Assembly (NCBI RefSeq): GCF_000621585.1
Contig: NZ_KK211309.1
Coordinates: forward strand, 436,244 to 500,243
Direction of reading: 5' to 3'
From: [Eubacterium] cellulosolvens LD2006
Lineage (GTDB): Bacteria > Bacillota > Clostridia > Lachnospirales > Lachnospiraceae
Length of the DNA stretch: 64,000 bases
In this document: piece after piece, positions 17,247 to 26,419 of the stretch
How positions within the stretch are numbered: position 1 is the first letter of the stretch
Layout of the letters: each line of letters begins with the position of its first letter
Notes under the pieces: model-generated
Told to the model about the DNA's origin: nothing
The model's input: only the letters and a program-made list of their open reading frames with translations
The model's database searches: none
Position numbers and translations under genes: made by a program

Positions 17247-19687
17247 ATAACAGAATTTATCTGAACAACGGATGGGAGTTTACGGAGAATTTTACAGAGG
17301 CTTTTCTTCACGGCGAATGTGACGACGGGCAGATCTGCCGGGACGTGCGGCTTCCTCATACCGTGAAAGAGATTCCTTACAATTACTGTGATGAGAACGC
17401 GTACCAGATGATCTCCGGCTACCGGAGGAAGATCTATGCGCCGAAGGACTGGACCGGAAAGAAGGTTTTTCTGACGATCGGCGCCGCCGCACACAGCGCG
17501 TATGTTTTTGTGAACGGAGAGCACTGTGGATCGCACAGCTGCGGGTACACGGCCTTTTCCATTGATATTTCCTCATATCTGCGGATGGAGGAACACAATC
17601 AGATCGTGATCCGTGTCAACTCGAGAGAGGATCAGAATATCCCGCCCTTCGGCTATGTGATCGACTATATGACCTACGGCGGAATCTACCGTGAGGTCTG
17701 GCTGGAAGTAAAGAATCCCGTGAATATCCGGGATGTCTTCGTCCGGGCGGACAGCGATTTTTACCTGAACTCGGAGGTGTCCGTGGACGGCGACGAAGAG
17801 GAGGGCTGCCTGATTCTCCGGCAGAAAGTGCTGGATCTGTCGGGGCGCATCTTTGACAGTTTCGAGACGGAGCTTCGCAAATGCCGCATCAACGAGAGGC
17901 TTTGCCCGGACGGTTCTGTGCAGAGATCGTATCGCACGGAATCTCAGGTGGAACACTGCAGGCTGTGGACGCAGAGACAGCCGAAGCTGTATGTGCTGCA
18001 TACCGAGCTGGTCAGATCCGGGGAAGTTCTGGATACCTGTGATGTGCGATTCGGATTCCGCAGTGCGGAATTCCGGAGAGACGGTTTTTATCTCAACGGG
18101 AAAAAAGTGCGGCTGACGGGACTGAACCGGCACCAGAGCTGGCCGTATGTCGGCTACGCCATGCCGGAATCGCAGCAGCGGCTCGACGCGGATCTTCTCC
18201 GCAGAGAACTCGGCGTCAACTGCGTGCGGACGTCCCATTATCCGCAGTCACCTCATTTCTACGACAGATGCGACGAGCTGGGGCTTCTGGTATTTACGGA
18301 GATCCCGGGTTGGCAGCACATCGGCGATGATGCGTGGAAGAAACAGGCCGTGAAGAATACAGAGGAGATGGTCCTTCAGTACAGAAATCACCCTTCCATT
18401 ATTCTCTGGGGCGTCCGGATCAATGAGTCGGAGGATGATGACGATTTTTACAGGGAGACAAACGCGGTGGCTCACCGGCTGGATCCGGGCAGGCAGACCG
18501 GCGGCGTCCGCTATCTGAAAAAGAGTCATCTGCTGGAGGATGTCTACACGTTCAACGATTTTTCCCACAGCGGAGCCAACGCGGGCTGTGAGAAAAAGAA
18601 GTCGGTGACGCCGGATATGCAGAAAGCGTATCTGGTCAGCGAGCACAACGGGCACATGTACCCGACGAAGACGTTTGACAGTGAGCTTCACCGGAGCGAA
18701 CATGCGATCCGACACGCCAATGTTCTGAACGCCGTGGCCGGATCTCCGGATGTGGCCGGAAGTTTCGGCTGGTGTATGTTCGACTACAACACACACAAGG
18801 ACTTCGGAAGCGGAGACAGAATCTGCTATCACGGCGTCATGGATATGTACCGGAATCCGAAGCCGGCGGCGGCCGTCTACGCGGTGCACCAGTCGACAAA
18901 GCCCGTTCTGGAAATCAGTTCGGCGATGGATATCGGAGAACATCCGTCGGGAAATCCCGGGAAGGTGTACATTTTTACAAATTCGGACAGTGTCCGGATG
19001 TACAAGAACGGCGTGTTCATCCGTGAGTACAGCGCGAAGGATTCCGAATGGAAGAATCTGCGCCACGGACCGATTCTGATCAGCGACTTTATCGGCGATC
19101 AGCTGATCAGGGGGGAGAACTTCAGCCCAGCTCAGTCGGAGGCAGTGAAGTACATCCTGAATTATTCGGCGATCTACGGGATGGAGAACCTGCCGCCGAA
19201 GGTGATGATGAAGGGCCTGAAGCTGATTGCGGCCTATCACATGAAATACGACGACGCGTATCAGCTTTACGGAAAATACATCGGAAACTGGGGCGGCGAG
19301 TCGACGGAATACCGGTTTGAGGCGATAAAGAACGGCGAGGTTGTCTGTACGCGCACCAAGGCGGCCGTGAAGGAGATCTTCCTGTCCGCCGAGGCTGATC
19401 ACACCGATCTTGTGGAGGGGGATACGTATGATGTGGCTTCCGTCAGAATCAGCATGAGAGATCAGAATGAGAATATTGCGTCCTTCTATCAGAACGCGGT
19501 GACGCTTCACACGGAGGGGCCGGTGGAAATCATCGGACCGGACGTGGTGACGCTTCGCGGAGGCTTGGGAGGCACATTTATTCGCACAACCGGTGAAATC
19601 GGTGACGCTGCGCTTTTGATCCGCTCATCGCAGGGCGGCAGTCGTGAAATCCGTTTTACGATTCAAAAGGGAGGAAGGAAAGAATGA
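17243..19687 (+). CDS. glycoside hydrolase family 2, beta-galactosidase-like
   Basis: 814 residues: jelly-roll sugar-binding domain (1-165), immunoglobulin-like domain (165-285), TIM-barrel catalytic domain (about 285-590) and C-terminal beta domains. Key residues: TGLNRHQ, CVRTSHYPQS, acid/base Glu in WGVRINES, nucleophile Glu in YLVSEHNGH. The N-x-K motif that marks beta-glucuronidases is absent; the equivalent place reads RICYHGVMDMYR, so a galactosidase is more likely. No signal peptide: intracellular. It overlaps tetR upstream and the next gene downstream by four bases each. Confidence 0.9.
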   Translation: MNNRIYLNNGWEFTENFTEAFLHGECDDGQICRDVRLPHTVKEIPYNYCDENAYQMISGYRRKIYAPKDWTGKKVFLTIGAAAHSAYVFVNGEHCGSHSCGYTAFSIDISSYLRMEEHNQIVIRVNSREDQNIPPFGYVIDYMTYGGIYREVWLEVKNPVNIRDVFVRADSDFYLNSEVSVDGDEEEGCLILRQKVLDLSGRIFDSFETELRKCRINERLCPDGSVQRSYRTESQVEHCRLWTQRQPKLYVLHTELVRSGEVLDTCDVRFGFRSAEFRRDGFYLNGKKVRLTGLNRHQSWPYVGYAMPESQQRLDADLLRRELGVNCVRTSHYPQSPHFYDRCDELGLLVFTEIPGWQHIGDDAWKKQAVKNTEEMVLQYRNHPSIILWGVRINESEDDDDFYRETNAVAHRLDPGRQTGGVRYLKKSHLLEDVYTFNDFSHSGANAGCEKKKSVTPDMQKAYLVSEHNGHMYPTKTFDSELHRSEHAIRHANVLNAVAGSPDVAGSFGWCMFDYNTHKDFGSGDRICYHGVMDMYRNPKPAAAVYAVHQSTKPVLEISSAMDIGEHPSGNPGKVYIFTNSDSVRMYKNGVFIREYSAKDSEWKNLRHGPILISDFIGDQLIRGENFSPAQSEAVKYILNYSAIYGMENLPPKVMMKGLKLIAAYHMKYDDAYQLYGKYIGNWGGESTEYRFEAIKNGEVVCTRTKAAVKEIFLSAEADHTDLVEGDTYDVASVRISMRDQNENIASFYQNAVTLHTEGPVEIIGPDVVTLRGGLGGTFIRTTGEIGDAALLIRSSQGGSREIRFTIQKGGRKE

Positions 19688-21156
19688 CAGATCGTTCAAA
19701 GGTAATCTTTGGAAATGAAATGAGTGCCTCCGACTACAAAAAGGCACTGGCATCCAAGGCGAAATTCGTGAAAAAATTCGGAGGAGACGAGAATGCTTCC
19801 TATCCGACCGTGATCCGCGCAAATCCGTACATCGGAAACTCTCTCGGCGTCAGCGATATCCGTCTGGTGAACGAGGGAGAGAGCGGCGATGAGGAATTTG
19901 ATCCGGAGAAGGGAATCATCGTCGGAAATATCCGCATGGGCTTCGGCCACTACCGCATCTCCATGGCGATGGCGAGCGCCGCGCACGCCCGTGGTTACAA
20001 GCCCTACTGGCTGGATCTGAACGCGTTTCCGCAGACGGCCTGTACAAAGGTAATCAGTGAGCAGAACAGACTCTACTCGATGGGATCGAGGATTTCCCAG
20101 AAGAGTAAGGCCTTCAATAAGATGGTCTGGGAACCGGTGAATTACGAGGGCTTCCGTAAACTCAGCTACAACGCTGCAGATCAGAAGAATGCGGAGATTA
20201 TGGCGGCGGTTTACCGGAATATTCCGAAAGAGATTCCGGTGATCGGCACGCATGTGTGGCCGGCACAGGCGGCGCTTCACGCAGGCATGAAGTATGTTGT
20301 GAACGCGATTCCGGACAACTGGCCGATGGCGCTTCATCTGGCCGAGGGAAGTATCCATACGATCCAGACCCATCAGGCCTATCAGGGCTACCGCGTGCTG
20401 AACGGCATGAGCGGACGGAAGGTTTTGAAGCCGATGCCTGCGGAGAGCCTGGTCTACACGGGACATTACATCGATGACGAGCTTGTCCGCAATCTTGAGG
20501 CGGATTGTGATGCGAGGATAAGCAGAAAGGTAAAAGGAGCGCCGATGCGCTTCCTTCTCACAATCGGAGGAGCGGGCGCGCAGAAAGAGATTTTTGCCGC
20601 GATCATCCGCCATCTGCTTCCGGCGATCCGCAAACAGAGGGCCGCTATCTACGTAAATGTAGGAGATTACCACAATGTCTGGGATGAGCTGCTCGCGGAC
20701 ATTCCGGCGCTGCAGGATCTCTCGACGGAGCACTTCAATAACTGGGAGGACACGGAGGCGTTTGCGGAACACGCGCTCTCGGAGGAGATCACAGGCGTGC
20801 ACGCGTTCTGGCATGAGAACATTTTTGAGGCGGTGTACTGCACGAACCTGCTGCTTCGGAGCTGCGACGTGCTCGTCACAAAACCGAGCGAGCTGGCGTT
20901 CTATCCGGTGCCGAAGCTGTTTATCAGAAGAATCGGCGGCCACGAGATGTGGGGAGCCATTCACTCTGCGGAGATCGGCGACGGAACACTGGAGTGCAGG
21001 GACACGGGACACACGCTGCAGATGATCGATCTGTTCCTGAAAGATGACGCGTTCCTTGCGGATATGTGTGAAAATATCAAGATGAACAAGAAAACGGGAA
21101 TTTATGACGGCGCCTATAAATGCGTGGACATCGCCATGAATTTAAAGAAAAACTGA
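19684..21156 (+). CDS. GT-B-like protein of unknown function
   Basis: 490 residues. After an approximately 75-residue N-terminal segment comes IIVGNIRMGFGHYRISMAMA, recalling the glycine-rich GxGHxxxA loop of MGDG-synthase/MurG-like GT-B glycosyltransferases. A second half begins near residue 280 with RFLLTIGGAGAQ, and the segment LVTKPSELAFYPVPKLFIRR resembles the donor-site region of GT28-type enzymes. No signal peptide or membrane helix. It overlaps the GH2 gene by four bases and is followed by the GPH permease, so it belongs to the galactoside operon, but the reaction is unknown: a glycosyltransferase or phosphorylase-like activity are both possible. Confidence 0.75.
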   Translation: MTDRSKVIFGNEMSASDYKKALASKAKFVKKFGGDENASYPTVIRANPYIGNSLGVSDIRLVNEGESGDEEFDPEKGIIVGNIRMGFGHYRISMAMASAAHARGYKPYWLDLNAFPQTACTKVISEQNRLYSMGSRISQKSKAFNKMVWEPVNYEGFRKLSYNAADQKNAEIMAAVYRNIPKEIPVIGTHVWPAQAALHAGMKYVVNAIPDNWPMALHLAEGSIHTIQTHQAYQGYRVLNGMSGRKVLKPMPAESLVYTGHYIDDELVRNLEADCDARISRKVKGAPMRFLLTIGGAGAQKEIFAAIIRHLLPAIRKQRAAIYVNVGDYHNVWDELLADIPALQDLSTEHFNNWEDTEAFAEHALSEEITGVHAFWHENIFEAVYCTNLLLRSCDVLVTKPSELAFYPVPKLFIRRIGGHEMWGAIHSAEIGDGTLECRDTGHTLQMIDLFLKDDAFLADMCENIKMNKKTGIYDGAYKCVDIAMNLKKN

Positions 21157-21304
21157 CCCGAATCCGGCGGGCGCAACGCGCATGAGCCATACCGGAAAAA
21201 AGGCTGGTACAGCTGTCGCGAATAGTTATTTAAGAACAGCAATGCGAGTGGGCCGACGCAGGGTCCTGACATAAAACAAGTAATTGCATCAGGAGGAAAT
21301 GGAA

Positions 21305-22669
21305 ATGAAACAAATCACACGTGGCAAAATGTGGTGTTTTGCCGTCGGACAGTTCGGATGGAGTCTTCTGTCCGCGCTTATTACGAACTGGCTGGTATAC
21401 TTCTACGAGCCGACAACGGAAAACATCGAGGCGGGACAGACGCTGTTTATTCCGCAGGGGCGCGTCATTCTCGGAATCGTCACGATCATTGGAGGAATTG
21501 CCGCGCTCGGCCGAATCTTCGACGCGATTACGGATCCGCTGGTCGCGAATATGTCCGACCGGTCCAAAAACCCGAGGGGACGGAGAATCCCGTTTATGCA
21601 GAAGATCGCGATTCCTTTTGCGCTGGTTACGGTGCTGGTATTCTGGGCGCCGGTGAACGGCGTGTCGACGATCAACGGCATCTGGCTTCTTGTCACGCTG
21701 CTGATGTTCTATCTGTTTATGACAACCTACTGTACGCCGTATAACGCGCTGATTTCCGAGCTTGGAAATACACAGGACACACGAATCAGCATCTCTACGT
21801 ATATCAGCGTCACCTTCATTCTCGGCTCTGCCATCGGTTACGTTGCTCCGTTTATCTGGGGTGCTCTGGAGCCGTCCATGGGTCGTGTGATGGCTGTCCG
21901 CGTGACCTTTATGATCCTGTCTGCACTCGGTCTGATCGCGCTTCTTGTTCCGGTGTTTACGCTGAAAGAGACGGACTACGTGCAGGCTGTGCCGTCCAAA
22001 GACAATGCGTTCCAGTCTCTGGGCAAGACTTTCAAGAACAAAGAGTTCCGCAAATTTGTGGCGAGCGATGTTCTTTATTTCCTTGCGATCACAATTTTTC
22101 AGACAGGTCTTCCCTATTTCATCACAAAGCTGATGGGACTTGAGGAGACAATGACGACCGTTCTTTACGTGGCAATGACATTTATGTCCTTCCTCTGTTA
22201 CGCGCCGGTTAACTTCCTGGCTCATAAATACAACAAGAAGAAACTGGTGCTCTGCGGCTTCGCGGGCCTCGGTGTCGTATACGCCATCACGGCCATCTCC
22301 GGAAACTTCGGCCTGAACGGTCTGGTCTGGGGCGGAATCATTGTTGTCTGCGCTGCCTTCCCGATGGCGATCATGGGAATCCTTCCGCAGGCGATTGTAG
22401 CGGATATCGCGCAGGCGGACGCTGTTGTGACAGGAGAGAAGAGAGAGGGAATGTTCTTTGCGGCACGTACGTTTGCGTTCAAGATGGGACAGAGTATCTC
22501 GATGCTTCTTTTTACCGCTTTTGCATCCATCAGCCCGCAGACCGGACTCGGATACAGAATCGCGGCTGTTACCGCATGTTTCGTCTGCGTCATGGGCGGA
22601 CTGATCCTGACACTCTACAACGAGAAGAAGGTTCTCGGAATCATCGTTCCGGGTGAGAAAAACAACTGA
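21305..22669 (+). CDS. GPH-family sugar:cation symporter (MFS)
   Basis: 454 residues, about 12 membrane helices. The helix 2-3 region GRIFDAITDPLVANMSDRSK followed by RGRRIPFM is the melibiose-carrier signature of glycoside-pentoside-hexuronide:cation symporters. It probably imports the galactoside cleaved by the flanking GH2 and GH36 enzymes. The start at 21305 has AGGAGG eight bases upstream; longer in-frame starts (21284, 21299) lie on or before that site. 149 bp after the GT-B-like gene. Confidence 0.9.
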   Translation: MKQITRGKMWCFAVGQFGWSLLSALITNWLVYFYEPTTENIEAGQTLFIPQGRVILGIVTIIGGIAALGRIFDAITDPLVANMSDRSKNPRGRRIPFMQKIAIPFALVTVLVFWAPVNGVSTINGIWLLVTLLMFYLFMTTYCTPYNALISELGNTQDTRISISTYISVTFILGSAIGYVAPFIWGALEPSMGRVMAVRVTFMILSALGLIALLVPVFTLKETDYVQAVPSKDNAFQSLGKTFKNKEFRKFVASDVLYFLAITIFQTGLPYFITKLMGLEETMTTVLYVAMTFMSFLCYAPVNFLAHKYNKKKLVLCGFAGLGVVYAITAISGNFGLNGLVWGGIIVVCAAFPMAIMGILPQAIVADIAQADAVVTGEKREGMFFAARTFAFKMGQSISMLLFTAFASISPQTGLGYRIAAVTACFVCVMGGLILTLYNEKKVLGIIVPGEKNN

Positions 22670-22688
22670 GTATAAAACCATTTGAAAG

Positions 22689-22719
22689 AAGAGGGACCTG
22701 CGGTACGCAAGTCCCTCTT
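22689..22719 (+). other. hairpin between permease and GH36 genes
   Basis: Perfect AAGAGGGAC/GTCCCTCTT stem with inner TGCG/CGCA, 19 bp after the permease stop. Only TT follows, so it is a weak terminator at best; partial attenuation or mRNA processing is possible. Confidence 0.5.
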
Positions 22720-22740
22720 AAAGACAGGAGAGAATAACAT

Positions 22741-25116
22741 ATGATTACTGTACAGAAGAAAATATTTGTTCTCAGCACACCGCACACCACGTACGCCTTC
22801 CGGATTCTGGATACCGGACATCCCGAGCATCTCTACTACGGAGCGTCCCTCGGCGATCTGTCGGCCATGACGCCGGACGAGATTGAGGCAGACGCGGAGA
22901 CCCTCGGAGAGAGGAAAGAATTTCCGGAGGGAAATATGGTTTCCTATGACAATGAGCATCCGGCGCTGACGCTGGAGAACCTCCGTCTCGAGTTCTCGTC
23001 TTACGGCAAGGGCGATATCCGGGATCCCTTTGTGGATATCACACACGCCGACGGAGGAAGGACGAGCGACTTCCTCTTTGAGAGCTATGAAGTGACAAAG
23101 GAGAAACCGGAGTTTGAGACGCTGCCGGGATCCTACGCGGAAGACGGAGTCGTGGATCATCTCACCGTGATCTTCCGGGACAGACAGTACGACCTGGCAC
23201 TGGAACTCCACTATTATGTATATGAAGACTGCGACGTCATCACCAGAAGCAGCCGTCTCGTCAACAGCAGTTCCGAGACAATCCGGCTCGACCGGCTGAT
23301 GAGCGCGCAGCTCGACTTTATGGAATCCGGCTGGGTGTTCACAAACTTCACCGGCGCCTGGACCAGAGAGATGAACCGTACAGACACGAAGGTAGAGGCG
23401 GGAAAAATCGTCAACTCGACGGTGGCCGGCGCCTCTTCGAACAGAAACAATCCGTTCGTCATGATTCACGCGGAAAACGCCACGGAAGAGAGCGGCGAGG
23501 TATACGGGTGCAACCTGATCTACAGCGGAAATCACTACGAAGCACTGAGTGTCAACGGATACGGGAAATCCCGTTTTGTCTCGGGAATCAATCCGGACGG
23601 GTTCTCCTTTATTCTGGAACCGGGAACATTTTTTGAAGCACCGGAGGCTGTGCTGACCTATTCGGATCGCGGATATTCCGGCATGAGTATCCGGATGCAG
23701 CATTTTGTGCGCGAGCACATCGTCCGCGGCGAGTGGAAGAAGAAGGCGCGGCCGGTTCTTCTCAACAGCTGGGAAGCTGCCTACTTCAAAATCGACGAGA
23801 GCAAGCTGCTCCGTCTGGCAAAGGCCGCGAAAGAAGCGGGCATGGAGCTCTTCGTCATGGACGACGGCTGGTTCGGAGAGAGAAATGACGACAGGTCTTC
23901 CCTCGGCGACTGGACAGTGAATACGAAGAAACTTCCGGGCGGACTTGCCGGACTGGTCGAAAAGGTCAACGCCCTCGGACTGGACTTCGGAATCTGGGTG
24001 GAGCCGGAGATGGTCAATGTGAACAGCGATCTGTACCGCGCGCATCCCGACTGGACCATGGAAATTCCGGGAAAACCTCATGCGGAGGGAAGAACCCAGA
24101 GAATTCTGGATTTCGCGAATCCGGAAGTTGTCGAGTATATGACGGAACAGATGAGCAACGTCTTTTCCTCGGCCAATATCGCCTATGTGAAATGGGATAT
24201 GAACCGGATCTTCTCGGATGTCTACTCCCAGTATCTTCCGGTCGACCGGCAGGGAGAGGCGGCCCACCGATATATTCTGGGCGTTTACCGGCTGGCGGAC
24301 GCGCTGACGAAGAGATTTCCGAAGATTCTCTTCGAGGGCTGCGCGGCCGGAGGCTGCCGTTTCGACCTTGGAGCGCTCTGCTATTTCCCGCAGATCTGGG
24401 CGAGCGACGACACGGATGCCCTTCAGAGGACGAGAATACAGGAGAGCTACAGCTTCGGCTATCCGATGTCCGTGATCTCCGCCCACGTATCCGCGTGTCC
24501 GAATCACCAGACGCTGCGCGAGACGCCGCTCGACACACGGTTTAATGTGGCCTCCTTCGGCGTGCTCGGCTATGAGCTGAATCTCTGTGATCTGGACCGG
24601 AAGGAAATGGACGAAATCCGGAAACAGGTCGAGCTGTACAAAGCCTGGAGGGATGTTCTGCAGAGCGGTGATTTCTACCGCGGTCGTACAGGAAATATTC
24701 ACGAGTGGACCTGCGTGTCCGCAGACAGAAAGAAGGCGGTCGGACTCATTCTCCAGGAACTTGTCCGTCCGAACACCCAGTTCGAACAGTACCGCGCAAA
24801 GGGACTGGACGAGAAACTCCGCTATCATTTCTACAGTCTGGAGCAGAAACGTGACATCCGCAGGTTCGGAGATCTGATCAATACATCCGCGCCGGTACAT
24901 GTCCGCCAGGGTTCGGTGCTCCACAATCTGATCGCGAAATTTGTGACAATGCCCGGCGAGGCGGAGGAGATGAATGTCTCCGGCGCGCTGCTGATGAAGG
25001 CCGGCGTGAAACTTTCTCCCGCGTTCAGCGGCACCGGTTACAATGAAAAAGTGAGGTATTTCTCGGATTTCTGCTCAAGAGAATACTATCTTGAGGCGGA
25101 AGAGGATGAAAATTGA
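22741..25116 (+). CDS. alpha-galactosidase, GH36
   Basis: 791 residues. N-terminal beta-supersandwich (about 1-330), then the catalytic barrel: NSWEAAYF, MELFVMDDGWFG, FGIWVEPEMVN, nucleophile Asp in VKWDMNR, acid/base Asp in WASDDTDALQR, followed by QRIRTQ-like TRIQESYSF. Family-typical length for tetrameric bacterial enzymes of the AgaA type. It hydrolyses terminal alpha-galactosides such as melibiose or raffinose. No signal peptide: acts on imported sugar. RBS AGGAG. Product galactose feeds the galactokinase downstream. Confidence 0.95.
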   Translation: MITVQKKIFVLSTPHTTYAFRILDTGHPEHLYYGASLGDLSAMTPDEIEADAETLGERKEFPEGNMVSYDNEHPALTLENLRLEFSSYGKGDIRDPFVDITHADGGRTSDFLFESYEVTKEKPEFETLPGSYAEDGVVDHLTVIFRDRQYDLALELHYYVYEDCDVITRSSRLVNSSSETIRLDRLMSAQLDFMESGWVFTNFTGAWTREMNRTDTKVEAGKIVNSTVAGASSNRNNPFVMIHAENATEESGEVYGCNLIYSGNHYEALSVNGYGKSRFVSGINPDGFSFILEPGTFFEAPEAVLTYSDRGYSGMSIRMQHFVREHIVRGEWKKKARPVLLNSWEAAYFKIDESKLLRLAKAAKEAGMELFVMDDGWFGERNDDRSSLGDWTVNTKKLPGGLAGLVEKVNALGLDFGIWVEPEMVNVNSDLYRAHPDWTMEIPGKPHAEGRTQRILDFANPEVVEYMTEQMSNVFSSANIAYVKWDMNRIFSDVYSQYLPVDRQGEAAHRYILGVYRLADALTKRFPKILFEGCAAGGCRFDLGALCYFPQIWASDDTDALQRTRIQESYSFGYPMSVISAHVSACPNHQTLRETPLDTRFNVASFGVLGYELNLCDLDRKEMDEIRKQVELYKAWRDVLQSGDFYRGRTGNIHEWTCVSADRKKAVGLILQELVRPNTQFEQYRAKGLDEKLRYHFYSLEQKRDIRRFGDLINTSAPVHVRQGSVLHNLIAKFVTMPGEAEEMNVSGALLMKAGVKLSPAFSGTGYNEKVRYFSDFCSREYYLEAEEDEN

Positions 25117-25131
25117 GAATGACGAAAACGA

Positions 25132-25161
25132 TTGCCAATTGACACGCCCCGTTGTTATAAT
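25132..25161 (+). promoter_or_regulatory. promoter of galK
   Basis: TTGCCA, 18-bp spacer, TATAAT, 33 bp before the galK start; galK can thus be expressed apart from the GH36 gene. Confidence 0.6.
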
Positions 25162-25193
25162 GTGATAAAAATATGCACGGAGGGAGGAATGGT

Positions 25194-26390
25194 ATGTCAA
25201 AACTTACGAATGTTTCGCCGCAGCGCATGAAAGAGCGTGTTACGGCCGGTTTTGAGCAGAACTTCGGTCCTCTCGGAGACGGGCATGTATACTTTGCGCC
25301 GGGGAGAGTAAATCTCATCGGCGAACACACGGATTATAACGGCGGACATGTGTTCCCCTGCGCGCTGACGATCGGCACCTATGCGGCCGTGAGGAGAAGG
25401 ACGGATCGGAACATGCGGTTTTTCTCCATGAATTTTCCGAGAAACGGCATCTATGAGAGCACGCTGGATCAGCTTTTTCCGTCAAACCGGTTTGGATGGA
25501 CCAACTATCCGAAGGGCGTCGTCAAAGTGTTCGGCGATCACGGTTTTCCGGTGGAAACCGGTTTTGACATGGTGATCTTCGGTAATATACCGAACGGCTC
25601 CGGACTCTCGTCCTCGGCGGCCCTTGAGGTTGTGACCGCCGTTATGCTCTGCGACCAGTACGGCTTTGACCTTGACATGGAGGAGATCGCTCTTTTGTGT
25701 CAGGAAGCCGAGAATACCTATAATGGAATGAACTGCGGAATTATGGATCAGTTCACCGTTGCCATGGGGCGGGAGGATCATGCGATTTTTCTTGATACGG
25801 CGACGCTCGAGCACGAGTATGTTCCGATCCGCCTGAAGGATGCGAGTATTATTATCGCGAATACAAACAAAAAACATCATTTGAAGGACTCTGCGTACAA
25901 CGACAGGCGAAGGGAGTGCGAACAGGCGCTGGAAGACCTCGCAAAAGTGGTCCGGATACAGAGTCTGGGTGAACTTTCCTGCGAGGAATTTGAGGAATAC
26001 AAGGATGCGATCCGGGATCCGGTCTGCCGGAGGAGAGCGAAACATGCGGTGTATGAAAATCAGCGCACGATCGAAGCCGTCCGTCTCCTGAAGAAGGGAA
26101 AACTGGGCGCTTTCGGTCGGCTGATGAAGGAGGCGCATCTTTCGGTCAGCCGTGACTTTGAGGTGACCGGCGAGGAACTCGACACACTGGCCGAAGCGGC
26201 CTGGCGGGTGCCGGGCTGTATCGGCTCCAGGATGACCGGCGGTGGTTTCGGGGGCTGCACCGTCTCCATTGTGCGGAACGACTCGATTCCTGAATTTATG
26301 GGAAGGGTAGGGAGAACCTACAGGAAGAAAATAGGATACCAGGCAGATTTTTATACGGTCAAGATCGGGGGAGGACCGCAGATTCTGTGA
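25194..26390 (+). CDS. galK: galactokinase
   Basis: 398 residues, GHMP kinase. Motifs: GRVNLIGEHTDYNGG (substrate binding), NGSGLSSSAALEV (ATP loop) and GSRMTGGGFGGCTVSIV at the C-terminus. It makes galactose-1-phosphate from galactose and ATP. The start at 25194 follows GGAGGGAGG; an in-frame ATG at 25173 lies before that site. galT and galE are not in the window, so the rest of the Leloir pathway is elsewhere. Confidence 0.95.
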   Translation: MSKLTNVSPQRMKERVTAGFEQNFGPLGDGHVYFAPGRVNLIGEHTDYNGGHVFPCALTIGTYAAVRRRTDRNMRFFSMNFPRNGIYESTLDQLFPSNRFGWTNYPKGVVKVFGDHGFPVETGFDMVIFGNIPNGSGLSSSAALEVVTAVMLCDQYGFDLDMEEIALLCQEAENTYNGMNCGIMDQFTVAMGREDHAIFLDTATLEHEYVPIRLKDASIIIANTNKKHHLKDSAYNDRRRECEQALEDLAKVVRIQSLGELSCEEFEEYKDAIRDPVCRRRAKHAVYENQRTIEAVRLLKKGKLGAFGRLMKEAHLSVSRDFEVTGEELDTLAEAAWRVPGCIGSRMTGGGFGGCTVSIVRNDSIPEFMGRVGRTYRKKIGYQADFYTVKIGGGPQIL

Positions 26391-26419
26391 TCTCCCAGAC
26401 GCATTATCCGGAGGATGCT

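Noticed and set aside
17243-19687. beta-glucuronidase call for the GH2 gene
   Set aside because: The N-x-K motif needed to bind the glucuronide carboxylate is absent and the context is galactoside use.
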